Positions 38,062-45,541 of a stretch of 64,000 nt of DNA are shown piece by piece. The stretch is from Sphingosinicella sp. Lineage in GTDB: Bacteria; Pseudomonadota; Alphaproteobacteria; Sphingomonadales; Sphingomonadaceae. The stretch is from the NCBI RefSeq assembly GCF_013911755.1, contig NZ_JACESP010000018.1:1-64000 (forward strand). The letters run 5' to 3'. The notes under the pieces are model-generated. The model ran no database searches, was not told the DNA's origin, and saw only the letters and a program-made list of their open reading frames with translations. Each line of letters starts with the position of its first letter. Position 1 is the first letter of the stretch. A program made the translations under genes and the position numbers.

Positions 38062-39034
38062 ATGGCTGATCGAGCGCGGCATCGGCGAAACCCGCGCTGC
38101 GCTCATCGAAGCCGGCGCGATCGCCGAAATGCGGATCGTGCGCGAAGGCGTCGGCCCTCGCGCGGGCGAGATATGGGATGCGCGGCTGACGGCGAAGCTG
38201 GGCGCACGGCGCGGCATCGTGCTGCTGGGCGATCACGAGGCGCTGCTTGAACCTGTTCCCGCCGATCTTGCCGAAGGCGGGCTCGTGCGCGTGGTCGTGC
38301 TGCGCGAGCCGATCCCGGAGCGCGGCCGTTCGCGGCTTGCGAAGGTGCGGGCGGAAGGCGCTGCGGGCGCGGTGCCAGGGCTGATCACGGCGCCCGCGTT
38401 CGATCCTCCCGGCGCGCGTGCACTCGGCCACGGCGAAGCGCTGGATGACTATGGCTGGGGGGAGGCGATTGCGGAGGCGGAAAGCGGCCATGTCGCATTT
38501 GCCGGCGGCAGCCTCGCGCTCGTGCCGACCCCGGCGATGACGACCATCGACATCGATGGCGATCTCCCCGCCGTGGACCTCGCGATGGCCGGGGTTCGTG
38601 CCGCCGTCGCTGCGATCCGACGGTTCGACATCGGCGGCTCCATCGGCATCGACCTGCCGACGCTGCGCGACAAGGCCGCACGCCAGGCTGCGGGCGATCT
38701 TGTCGACAGCCTGCTCCCGCAGCCCTTCGAGCGCACAGCGGTGAATGGCTTCGGGTTCTTGCAGATCGTCCGCCCGCGCCCGCGCGCTTCGATCATCGAG
38801 CGTGTTCAGAACGCACCGGTGGAAACCGCCGCGCTTGCGCTCCTGCACCTTGCCGCGCGGACGCCGGGGGCGGGGCCGCGCACGCTCACGGCGTCGCCGC
38901 GCGTCGTCACATGGCTGCGCGCACACGCGCCGTTCGTCACCGAACTCGAACGCCGCATCGGTGCGCAGGTCGTGCTGGCCGAAGATGCCGCGCTCGCGCT
39001 ACAAGGCGGCCATGTCCATGCCGTCCAAAGCTGA
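38054..39034 (+). CDS. Ribonuclease E/G family protein, short form
   Basis: A 326-residue protein aligning in style with the RNase E/G catalytic region: N-terminal S1-like part ([38 protein letters not shown]) and the DNase I-like part with DIGGSIGIDLPTL, where the catalytic Asp region is expected. It lacks the long C-terminal scaffold of RNase E. The ATG at 38054 overlaps maf by 8 bp. Its end overlaps yacG. The infA-maf-rng-yacG order is typical for Alphaproteobacteria. Confidence 0.88.
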   Translation: MAEWLIERGIGETRAALIEAGAIAEMRIVREGVGPRAGEIWDARLTAKLGARRGIVLLGDHEALLEPVPADLAEGGLVRVVVLREPIPERGRSRLAKVRAEGAAGAVPGLITAPAFDPPGARALGHGEALDDYGWGEAIAEAESGHVAFAGGSLALVPTPAMTTIDIDGDLPAVDLAMAGVRAAVAAIRRFDIGGSIGIDLPTLRDKAARQAAGDLVDSLLPQPFERTAVNGFGFLQIVRPRPRASIIERVQNAPVETAALALLHLAARTPGAGPRTLTASPRVVTWLRAHAPFVTELERRIGAQVVLAEDAALALQGGHVHAVQS

Positions 39035-39194
39035 CTCGCGCCTCGGTCGCTGCCCGATCTGCGGCAAGCCCGAAACGCCGGTGCACAAGCCCTTCTGCTC
39101 GCAGCTCTGCCGCGACCGCGACCTCATCTCCTGGCTCGACGAACGCTATCGCGTGCCCGTGCATTCCGACGAGGAAACCCCCGCCGAGGATTGA
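39018..39194 (+). CDS. yacG: DNA gyrase inhibitor YacG
   Basis: A 58-residue zinc-ribbon protein that binds GyrB and inhibits gyrase. Zinc ligands Cys12, Cys15 (CPICGKP), Cys27 and Cys31 (FCSQLCRDRDL), then WLDERYRVP. Start at 39018 has AAGGCGG about 9 bases upstream; ATG at 39012 is the alternative. It overlaps the end of the RNase E/G-family gene by 17 bp. Confidence 0.93.
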   Translation: MPSKADSRLGRCPICGKPETPVHKPFCSQLCRDRDLISWLDERYRVPVHSDEETPAED

Positions 39195-39264
39195 TGCGCG
39201 GGTGCTGGACAAGCCCTGCGCAGGCCATTAAGAGGCGCGCTTCATTCCGCATTCGCTGGAATGT

Positions 39265-39340
39265 GCCCGGGTAGCTCAGTTGGTAGAGCATGCGACTGAA
39301 AATCGCAGTGTCGGCGGTTCGACTCCGTCCCCGGGCACCA
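39265..39340 (+). tRNA. tRNA-Phe (anticodon GAA)
   Basis: A 76-nt cloverleaf: acceptor GCCCGGG pairs with CCCGGGC, D-arm TAGCTCAGTTGGTAGAGCA, anticodon GAA at 39298-39300 inside ACTGAAAATC, T-arm GGTTCGACTCC, and an encoded CCA end. Its 3' end is the probable integration target of the truncated integrase just downstream. Confidence 0.98.
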
Positions 39341-39397
39341 TCGCCTCTTCCACCGACATCCGCAGCCGTCCAAAAAAGGGCAGAATTCTGCGCGTTT

Positions 39398-39494
39398 TGA
39401 CGGTACATCGTCCGGCCGTGATCGTCCCAGTTTGTTGTCAATTTTTGATGCTGACGGTACATTGACGGTACATTTTTTGGGAAATGTACCGTCA
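39398..39494. repeat. 11-bp repeats TGACGGTACAT between tRNA-Phe and integrase
   Basis: Three direct copies (39398-39408, 39452-39462, 39463-39473; the last two in tandem) and one exact inverted copy (39484-39494) ending on the integrase ATG. The last direct copy and the inverted copy form a perfect 11-bp inverted repeat with a 10-base spacer. They look like integrase arm-binding sites or an autoregulatory operator. Confidence 0.8.
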
Positions 39495-40243
39495 TGCTGA
39501 CTGATGCCGTCATCCGCAGACTGAGGTGTCGCGACAAGCCCTACAAGGTCGCCGACATGTACGGGCTGTACCTGCTGATGCATCCCAACGGTGCGCGCTA
39601 CTGGCGTTTCGATTACCGTCATGCGGGCAAGCGGGGCACCTTGGCGCTGGGCATCTATCCTGAGGTCTCCCTTAAAGAAGCGAGGGAAAAGCGCGCGAAT
39701 GCGGGCAAGATGCTCGACAAGGGGCTGAACCCGTCCGCCTACAAGAAGCTGACCAGTGGTATCGCTTCGCTTGAGGGCGGTGATTCGTTCAAGGCGGTGG
39801 CCGATGAGTGGCTCGCGAAGATCGAGGCGGAAGGACGCGCGACGGCGACTATGGAGAAGCTGCGCTGGCTTCTCAGCTTTGCAGAACCGCTGATCGGGAC
39901 GTGCCCGATTGGAAAGCTCACCGCGCCTGACTTTTTGACGGTGCTGCGGACTGTCGAGGTGCGCGGCCGGTATGAAACGGCCCGGCGGCTAAGAAGCACC
40001 TTCGGCAGCGTGCTCCGCTATGCGATTGCCACGGGCCGCGCCAAGCGGGATGTGACGGTCGACCTTCGCGGTGCGCTCATTGCCCCCAAGGTCACGCACC
40101 GCGCGGCCATCGTCGAACCCGCCAAGGTAGGCGCACTGCTCCGCGCGATCGAAGGCTCAGATGTTACCCTCGTCTGTCGGTCTGAACATAACAGGGCAAA
40201 AAAGTACATGGTTTGGGAATCGAACTGGAAAGGCCAAATTTGA
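39494..40243 (+). pseudogene. Truncated P4-type tyrosine integrase
   Basis: Residues 1-221 match a tyrosine recombinase of the P4/DUF4102 type: MLTDAVIRRLRCRDKPYKVA, YGLYLLMHPNGARYWRFDY, LALGIYPEVSLKEAREKR, then the SAM-like core-binding domain to ALLRAIEG. The frame then changes to an unrelated 28-residue tail and stops, so the whole catalytic domain (R..H-x-x-R..Y) is missing. An intact relative would be about 400 residues. The position directly 3' of tRNA-Phe is the usual attachment site. The remnant could still bind its sites but cannot recombine. Confidence 0.85.
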
Positions 40244-40263
40244 AGGTACATTTGACGGTATCA
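40241..40263. repeat. Degenerate copies of the 11-bp integrase-site repeat
   Basis: TGAAGGTACAT (40241-40251) followed by TGACGGTATCA (40253-40263), imperfect copies of the repeat upstream of the integrase, right at the end of the broken gene. The following stretch to ~40400 is AT-richer than its surroundings, with no gene seen; it is probably residue of the lost element. Confidence 0.6.
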
Positions 40264-40425
40264 GAACTGACACCCTACTCTCATCAATTTGAAAACATTC
40301 ACAAAGTCACGTTTATTGGACTCCGGCCGTGGCACCAGCAATGTCCCCCTATTCCCGTCAAGGATATTTACAGCCGTGTGATAGCATGATCCCCTGTGTC
40401 TGGTTCCAGAGGAGAGGGGCTTGTG

Positions 40426-40716
40426 ATGCATGATGATGTAACGCGCGGCGTTGATGACGATTTCACCCGGCGGCTGCAGGACTGGCGGATGCTGACCGCC
40501 GAGGTCCTCTACCACATGCCCGATCACCCGCATGTGCTGCAGAGCTTCACATGGCAGACGCTGGACGTGCCGCCGCGCTTTCCGCGGCTGATCGGGTTTC
40601 TCGACTTCTGGTCGCACAGCATCGAGGGCATGCTGCATTCGGTGCGGATCATGCACGACGCGCTGATCCGCCCCGCCGAATACAGGTTTGTCGACCGCGA
40701 GCTGCGGCTGAACTGA
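40426..40716 (+). CDS. Usg-family protein
   Basis: A 96-residue protein with the conserved core of the alphaproteobacterial Usg family: TAEVLYHMPDHPHVLQSFTW, then PPRFPRLIGFLDFW, EGMLHSVRIMH and a C-terminal IRPAEYRFVDRELRLN. The molecular function is not known to me; the name comes from a gene found upstream of another locus. An AGGAGAGG site lies about 8 bases before ATG 40426 (GTG 40423 is possible). It is the first intact gene after the integrase remnant and converges on pstS. Confidence 0.85.
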   Translation: MHDDVTRGVDDDFTRRLQDWRMLTAEVLYHMPDHPHVLQSFTWQTLDVPPRFPRLIGFLDFWSHSIEGMLHSVRIMHDALIRPAEYRFVDRELRLN

Positions 40717-40719
40717 CGC

Positions 40720-41814
40720 CTACTTGAGAGCAGCGATGTCGAGCGGCGTCATCGCGGCGGCTGCCGCTGCGGTCGCGCTGCGGACAGCGTCCGGCGATGC
40801 GATGAGACCGCGCGCCTTGAGATAGCCGGTGGGGCCCCATGCCGCATCGCTCGTGTATTCCTGCAGGAACGCGGCCAGCGCAGGCTTCGCGCGGGCATGC
40901 TCGCCCTTCACATAGATGAACATCGCGCGCGAGGCCGGATAGCTGCCGTTCGCGATCGCGTCGTATTCGGGTGCGACGCCATCGAGCGTGACGCCCTTCA
41001 GCTTGTCCAGATTCTCCTCGAGATAGGAATAGCCGAACGCGCCTAGCGCGAGCGGATTGGCGACGAGCTTCTGAACGATGAGGTTGTCGTTTTCACCGGC
41101 CTCGACATAGACGCCGTCCTCGCGCAGACGCGTGCAGCGGGACTTGTATTCTTCCTCGTTGGATTCCTTGAGCGCCTTGAGTTCGGGGAACGTGCTGCAG
41201 CCCGCCTCCATGATGAGTTCGTTGAACGAATCGCGCGTTCCCGACGTCGGCGGGGGGCCGAGCACTTCGATCTTGCGGTTCGGCAGCTTGGGATCGACCT
41301 CGTTCCAGGTCTTCACCGTGTTCTTCGAGCCATCCGGCTTGGTCGCGGCAAGCGCCAGGAATACGTGGCGGGTGGTGAGCGCCAGATCCTCATCCGACTT
41401 CGCCTGGGCCAGCGCCAGACCATCGAGCCCGACCTGGACCTCGACGATCTGCTTGACGCCGTTCGCGTTGCAAAGTTCGACCTCGCTCTTCTTGATGCGG
41501 CGCGAGGCGTTGGCGATGTCCGGGTGCTGCGTGCCGACGCCGCCGCAGAACAGCTTGATGCCGCCGCCGGTGCCGGTCGATTCGACGATCGGCGCAGCCG
41601 CCGCCGGGTACTTGCGGCGGAAGTTTTCAGCGACCGCGGTGGTGAACGGATAGACGGTGGACGAGCCGACGATGCGGAGCGCCGGGCCGGAGACGTTGAC
41701 GCCGCCCGTGGCAGCTGCGTCGCCGCCCTGCGGCGGTGTGGGCGCGGGCGACGAATCGCAGGCGGCGAGCGCCATGAGACCGATACCGGCAAGAGCAAGG
41801 CTGGTGATGCGCAT
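40720..41814 (-). CDS. pstS: Phosphate-binding PstS-family lipoprotein
   Basis: A 364-residue periplasmic solute-binding protein. Lipoprotein signal with lipobox LAAC around residue 19, then ALRIVGSSTVYPFTTAVAEN, the SSTVYPF phosphate-loop typical of PstS, TGTGGGIKLFCGGVG, and TSGTRDSFNEL. It captures phosphate for the Pst transporter. The ATG at 41814 was chosen over a longer frame because the extension runs through the Pho box. No pstCAB genes follow; they must lie elsewhere, or this PstS acts in sensing or scavenging. The upstream four-unit Pho box implies PhoB control. Confidence 0.9.
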   Translation of the reverse strand: MRITSLALAGIGLMALAACDSSPAPTPPQGGDAAATGGVNVSGPALRIVGSSTVYPFTTAVAENFRRKYPAAAAPIVESTGTGGGIKLFCGGVGTQHPDIANASRRIKKSEVELCNANGVKQIVEVQVGLDGLALAQAKSDEDLALTTRHVFLALAATKPDGSKNTVKTWNEVDPKLPNRKIEVLGPPPTSGTRDSFNELIMEAGCSTFPELKALKESNEEEYKSRCTRLREDGVYVEAGENDNLIVQKLVANPLALGAFGYSYLEENLDKLKGVTLDGVAPEYDAIANGSYPASRAMFIYVKGEHARAKPALAAFLQEYTSDAAWGPTGYLKARGLIASPDAVRSATAAAAAAMTPLDIAALK

Positions 41815-41869
41815 GGGATTCCGTCTCCGCTGGAAGAACGACCTGTTTCTGACGCCGCCCCTAGGCGTG

Positions 41870-41913
41870 TTCGATGACGATTTGGTGACAGACAAATGTC
41901 GGATACGTGACAG
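41870..41913 (-). promoter_or_regulatory. Pho box (four 11-bp units) upstream of pstS
   Basis: Read on the pstS strand: CTGTCACgtat, CCGACATttgt, CTGTCACcaaa, TCGTCATcgaa, in exact 11-bp register. PhoB sites are tandem CTGTCAY heptamers with 4-bp spacers; two units match fully and two match 5 of 7. The array ends 55 bp before the start codon. Confidence 0.8.
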
Positions 41914-41957
41914 CTGCTCTTGTTTGCCCCTCTCACCGGCGGGGAGGGGGAGGTCCG

Positions 41958-44774
41958 TTAGTGGGCGGCGTTCCAGTTTTTGCCGGTGCCGACCTCGACG
42001 ACGAGCGGGACGGTCATTTCGACGATGGGCGCACAGGCATGCTCCATCACGCGCTTGATGACCGCGCCTGCCGCTGCCGCCTTGTCCACGGGAACCTCGA
42101 AGACGAGTTCGTCGTGTACCTGCAGCAGCATGCGCGCGTCCGTGAGCCCTTCCGTCTCCAGCGCCTCCTCGATGCGGATCATTGCGCGCCGGATGATGTC
42201 GGCGGCGGTGCCCTGCAGCGGCGCGTTGATCGCCGCGCGCTCGCCGAAAGCGCGCTCAGCCTGGTTCGACGATCTGATAAGCGGCGTGTGAATGCGGCGA
42301 CCGAACAATGTTTCGACATAGCCGAGGTCGCGGGCGCTCATCTTGGTGCGCTCCATGTAATCGCGGATGCCGGGGAAGCGTTCGAAATAGCGCTTGATGT
42401 AGTCGCCGGCGACGCCGCGATCGATGCCGAGGTTGCGCGCAAGGCCGAATGCCGAGATGCCGTAGATGATGCCGAAGTTGATCGCCTTCGCCTGTCGCCG
42501 TACCGACGGGTCCATGCCCTCGATGGGCACGCCGAACATTTCGGACGCCGTCATCGCATGGATGTCGAGTCCGTCCGCGAACGCCTGACGGAGCGCCGGA
42601 ATTTCGGCCATCTCGGCGAGCAGGCGCAGCTCGATCTGGCTGTAGTCCGCCGAAAGTAGCACATTGCCGTCCTCCGGCACGAAGGCGTCGCGGATCTTGC
42701 GGCCCTCCTCGGTGCGGATCGGGATGTTCTGGAGGTTCGGATCGGTCGACGAGAGCCGACCGGTGGTGGTGGAGGCGAGCGCGTAGCTGGTGTGGACGCG
42801 GCCCGTCTGCGGGTTGATCTGCTCCTGCAGCGTATCGGTGTAGGTGGACTTCAGCTTGGCGAGCTGGCGCCAGTCCAGTACCTTCTGCGCGATCGGAACA
42901 CCTTCGCCGGCAAGGCGGTCGAGCACGTCGACGTCGGTGGAGTAGGCGCCGGTCTTGCCGGATTTCTTGCCGCCCTGCAGGCCCATCTGCTCGAACAGGA
43001 TCTCGCCGAGCTGACGCGGCGAGGCGACGTTGAAGGGGCCGCCGGCGAGCGCATGAATCTCGCCCTCCAGCCGTTCGAGGCCGTGCGCGTAATCCGCCGA
43101 AAGCCGCGCGAGCGCAGCGCGGTCCACCTTGATGCCCCGGCTTTCCATGCGCATCAGCACGGGGACGAGCGGGCGTTCGAGGGTTTCGTAGACGCGCGTG
43201 ACCTTTTCCCGCCACAGGCGCGGCTTCAGGTGCTGCCAGAGACGGAGCGTACAGTCGGCATCCTCCGCAGCGTATTTGGTGGCGGCGTCGAGCGGTACCT
43301 TGTCGAAGGTGACCTGCGCCTTGCCAGTGCCCGCGACGGCCTTGAAGGCGACCGGCGTGTGGCCGAGCGTGCGCACCGATAGCGCGTCCATGCCGTGCCC
43401 GGCGGGGCCGCCGTTTTCCTGCGCCTTGCCCGAATCGAGCGCGTAGGAGATCAGCATCGTGTCGTCGAATGGCGCTATGGTGATGCCGAGGCGCGACAGC
43501 ACGAGCATGTCGTACTTGAGGTTCTGGCCGACCTTGAGCGTCGCCGGGTCTTCAAGCAGCGGCTTCAGGCGGGCGAGCGCCTCCGCGCGGTCCAGCTGCA
43601 CGGGTGTTTCGCCGAGCAGACCTTCGACGGCGACATGGCCGAGCGGGATATAGCAGGCGCGATTGGGCGCTGTGGCGAGGCTGACGCCGACGAGATTGGC
43701 GCGCATCGCATCGAGGCTGTCGGTTTCGGTGTCGATCGCCACGGTGCCCGCCGCGAAGGCTTCCGCGATCCAGATGTCGAGCGCTTGGAGCGTGGTCACC
43801 GTTTCATACTTGTCGTGCTCGAAGGGCAGCAGCGCCGGCGAGAAGGCGTCGGGCGCCGGCAGCGCCGCGCCGCCGCGCCCGGCGGACATTTCCTCCGCCG
43901 TGTGCTTGCCGAGCTTCGCCAGCAGCGTGCGGAAGCCGTGCTTCTTGAAGAAGGCGGCGAGCGGCTCGTGCGGCGGGTCCTTCAGCGCGAATTCGGAAAT
44001 CGGCTCGGGCAGCGGCCAGTCGGTCTTCAGCGTGACGAGCACGCGCGACATACGGATGGCATCGACGCTCGACTGGATCATCTCGCGGAGCTTGTCGCGC
44101 TTGATCTCACCGGCGCGGGCGATCAGCGTCTCGACGTCGCCGAACTGCTGGATGAGCTGTGTCGCCGTCTTGGGCCCGACGCCGCGCACGCCTGGGATAT
44201 TATCGACCGCGTCGCCCATCAGCGCCAGCACGTCGCCGACCTTCTCGGGCGGCACGCCGAACTTTTCCTCGACGTGCGCAACATCCATCCTGAGGTCGCG
44301 CATCGTATCGAGCATATCGATGCCGCCGCCGACGAGCTGCATCAGGTCCTTGTCCGAAGAGACGATGGTGACCTTCATGCCATCGTCGCGCGCCTTCACG
44401 GCATAGGCGGCGATGATGTCGTCGGCCTCGATGCCGATCTCTTCGATGCACGGCACCGAAAAGGCGCGCACGGCATCGCGGATGAGTGGAAACTGCGGGA
44501 TCAGGTCCTCGGGCGGCTCAGGCCGGTTCGCCTTGTATTCGGGATAGATATCCATGCGGAAGCTGTGCTTCGAGGCATCCAGGATGACCGCAAGATGCGT
44601 CGGCCCCTCGCCCCGGTTCAGCTCCTCGATCAGCTTCCAGAGCATCGCCGTGAAGCCGAACACGGCGTTGACGGGCGTGCCTTCCGGATCGGTAAGCGGC
44701 GGCAGGCGGTGGTAGGCGCGGAAGATGAAGCTCGACCCGTCGACGAGGTAGAGATGCTGGGGGGAGTCGGTCAT
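41958..44774 (-). CDS. polA: DNA polymerase I
   Basis: A 938-residue repair and Okazaki-fragment polymerase with all three parts. A 5'-3' exonuclease (LYLVDGSSFIFRAYH, SSDKDLMQLVGGG, GVRGVGPKTATQLI) is followed by a 3'-5' proofreading domain with the intact acidic motif AIDTETDSLDA. The polymerase domain carries DYSQIELRLLAEM (motif A), RRQAKAINFGIIYGIS (motif B) and LLQVHDELVFEVP (motif C). Full length; nothing unusual. Confidence 0.98.
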   Translation of the reverse strand: MTDSPQHLYLVDGSSFIFRAYHRLPPLTDPEGTPVNAVFGFTAMLWKLIEELNRGEGPTHLAVILDASKHSFRMDIYPEYKANRPEPPEDLIPQFPLIRDAVRAFSVPCIEEIGIEADDIIAAYAVKARDDGMKVTIVSSDKDLMQLVGGGIDMLDTMRDLRMDVAHVEEKFGVPPEKVGDVLALMGDAVDNIPGVRGVGPKTATQLIQQFGDVETLIARAGEIKRDKLREMIQSSVDAIRMSRVLVTLKTDWPLPEPISEFALKDPPHEPLAAFFKKHGFRTLLAKLGKHTAEEMSAGRGGAALPAPDAFSPALLPFEHDKYETVTTLQALDIWIAEAFAAGTVAIDTETDSLDAMRANLVGVSLATAPNRACYIPLGHVAVEGLLGETPVQLDRAEALARLKPLLEDPATLKVGQNLKYDMLVLSRLGITIAPFDDTMLISYALDSGKAQENGGPAGHGMDALSVRTLGHTPVAFKAVAGTGKAQVTFDKVPLDAATKYAAEDADCTLRLWQHLKPRLWREKVTRVYETLERPLVPVLMRMESRGIKVDRAALARLSADYAHGLERLEGEIHALAGGPFNVASPRQLGEILFEQMGLQGGKKSGKTGAYSTDVDVLDRLAGEGVPIAQKVLDWRQLAKLKSTYTDTLQEQINPQTGRVHTSYALASTTTGRLSSTDPNLQNIPIRTEEGRKIRDAFVPEDGNVLLSADYSQIELRLLAEMAEIPALRQAFADGLDIHAMTASEMFGVPIEGMDPSVRRQAKAINFGIIYGISAFGLARNLGIDRGVAGDYIKRYFERFPGIRDYMERTKMSARDLGYVETLFGRRIHTPLIRSSNQAERAFGERAAINAPLQGTAADIIRRAMIRIEEALETEGLTDARMLLQVHDELVFEVPVDKAAAAGAVIKRVMEHACAPIVEMTVPLVVEVGTGKNWNAAH

Positions 44775-44828
44775 GGACGAGCGTTTAGCAAGCGGGTGCG
44801 GCGTTGGCGAGCGGCGCGGGCGTGAGAT

Positions 44829-44845
44829 GAGAATTGCGAATTCTC
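44829..44845. promoter_or_regulatory. Palindrome GAGAATT-GCG-AATTCTC upstream of the AbrB/PIN pair
   Basis: Perfect 7-bp arms around a 3-bp centre, 23 bp before the antitoxin start. Position and symmetry fit the autoregulatory operator expected for a VapBC-like module. Confidence 0.6.
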
Positions 44846-44868
44846 CCTAGATCGATTACTCTCCCATC

Positions 44869-45159
44869 ATGAACACTTCACCCCGACACCCCGAAGGGTT
44901 TGGACGCGCCGTACCGGTAGGCGCGAACGGACGCATGAACCTGCCCGCCGACGTACGCCGCGCGCTCGGCCTTGAAGGGGCGGGCAAGGTTTTCTTCGAA
45001 CAGGATAGCGAAGGCGTGCGGATCATGACCTTCGCCCAGCGGCTGGAACGCGCGCGTGGCCGCCTGAAGCCCTTCGTCAAAACCGGCGAGCGGATATCCG
45101 ACGAATTGGTCCGCGAACGCCGCGCCGAGGACAAAAGCGAAACCGGCCCGCGTGGCTGA
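44869..45159 (+). CDS. AbrB/SpoVT-type antitoxin (VapB-like)
   Basis: A 96-residue protein. The N-terminal swapped-hairpin AbrB domain reads AVPVGANGRMNLPADVRRAL then GAGKVFFEQDSEGVRIM. The C-terminal helical tail, rich in Arg/Lys/Glu, is the usual toxin-neutralising segment. It overlaps the PIN gene by 8 bp, so the antitoxin is translated first and coupled. The palindrome just upstream is the likely self-regulated operator. AbrB-type antitoxins with PIN toxins are a known VapBC arrangement. Confidence 0.85.
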   Translation: MNTSPRHPEGFGRAVPVGANGRMNLPADVRRALGLEGAGKVFFEQDSEGVRIMTFAQRLERARGRLKPFVKTGERISDELVRERRAEDKSETGPRG

Positions 45160-45541
45160 TATCGTCCTCGATTCGTCTGCCGTGCTGGCCATGCTTTGGG
45201 GAGAGCCGGGCGGCGAAAAGGTCGCGGCGGTTGCCGACGCTGCAGCGATCTCAGCCAACAATATCGCCGAAGTCGCGACCAAACTGGCGGACAAGGGCGT
45301 ACCGCAGGATACGGTCGTCGCCACGCTCGCCGATCTCGAGCTTGAGATTCACGACGTGGACATGGCGATGGCGATATCCATCGGCGCGCTGCGCGCATCG
45401 ACGCGGGCGGCGGGGCTTTCGCTCGGCGACCGAAGCTGCCTTGCCCTCGCAAAAGCGCTCAGTGTCCCGGCCGTGACGACAGACCGCGCGTGGGCAGATA
45501 TCGCGGAGGCCTCCGGCGTGGAGGTGCGGTTGATCCGCTAA
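45152..45541 (+). CDS. PIN-domain toxin (VapC-like ribonuclease)
   Basis: A 129-residue PIN domain: Asp7 in VLDSSAVLAMLWGEPG, a Glu in ISANNIAEVATKL, Asp in GLSLGDRSCLALAKAL and Asp in VPAVTTDRAW, the four acidic residues of the metal-dependent RNase site. Start is GTG at 45152 inside the antitoxin end. Its stop overlaps the convergent nadB by 4 bp. Probably a functional toxin; the target RNA cannot be predicted from sequence alone. Confidence 0.88.
   Translation: MADIVLDSSAVLAMLWGEPGGEKVAAVADAAAISANNIAEVATKLADKGVPQDTVVATLADLELEIHDVDMAMAISIGALRASTRAAGLSLGDRSCLALAKALSVPAVTTDRAWADIAEASGVEVRLIR

Noticed and set aside
39398-39494. CRISPR array
   Set aside because: Repeats are only 11 bp, partly adjacent and inverted, with no spacers of regular length and no cas genes.
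40244-40425. Remaining catalytic part of the integrase by frameshift
   Set aside because: No R-H-x-x-R or tyrosine motif could be found in any frame; the domain appears deleted rather than shifted.
41870-41913. Part of a longer pstS coding region
   Set aside because: The frame extends upstream, but the signal peptide starts at 41814 and the extension coincides with an 11-bp-periodic Pho box.
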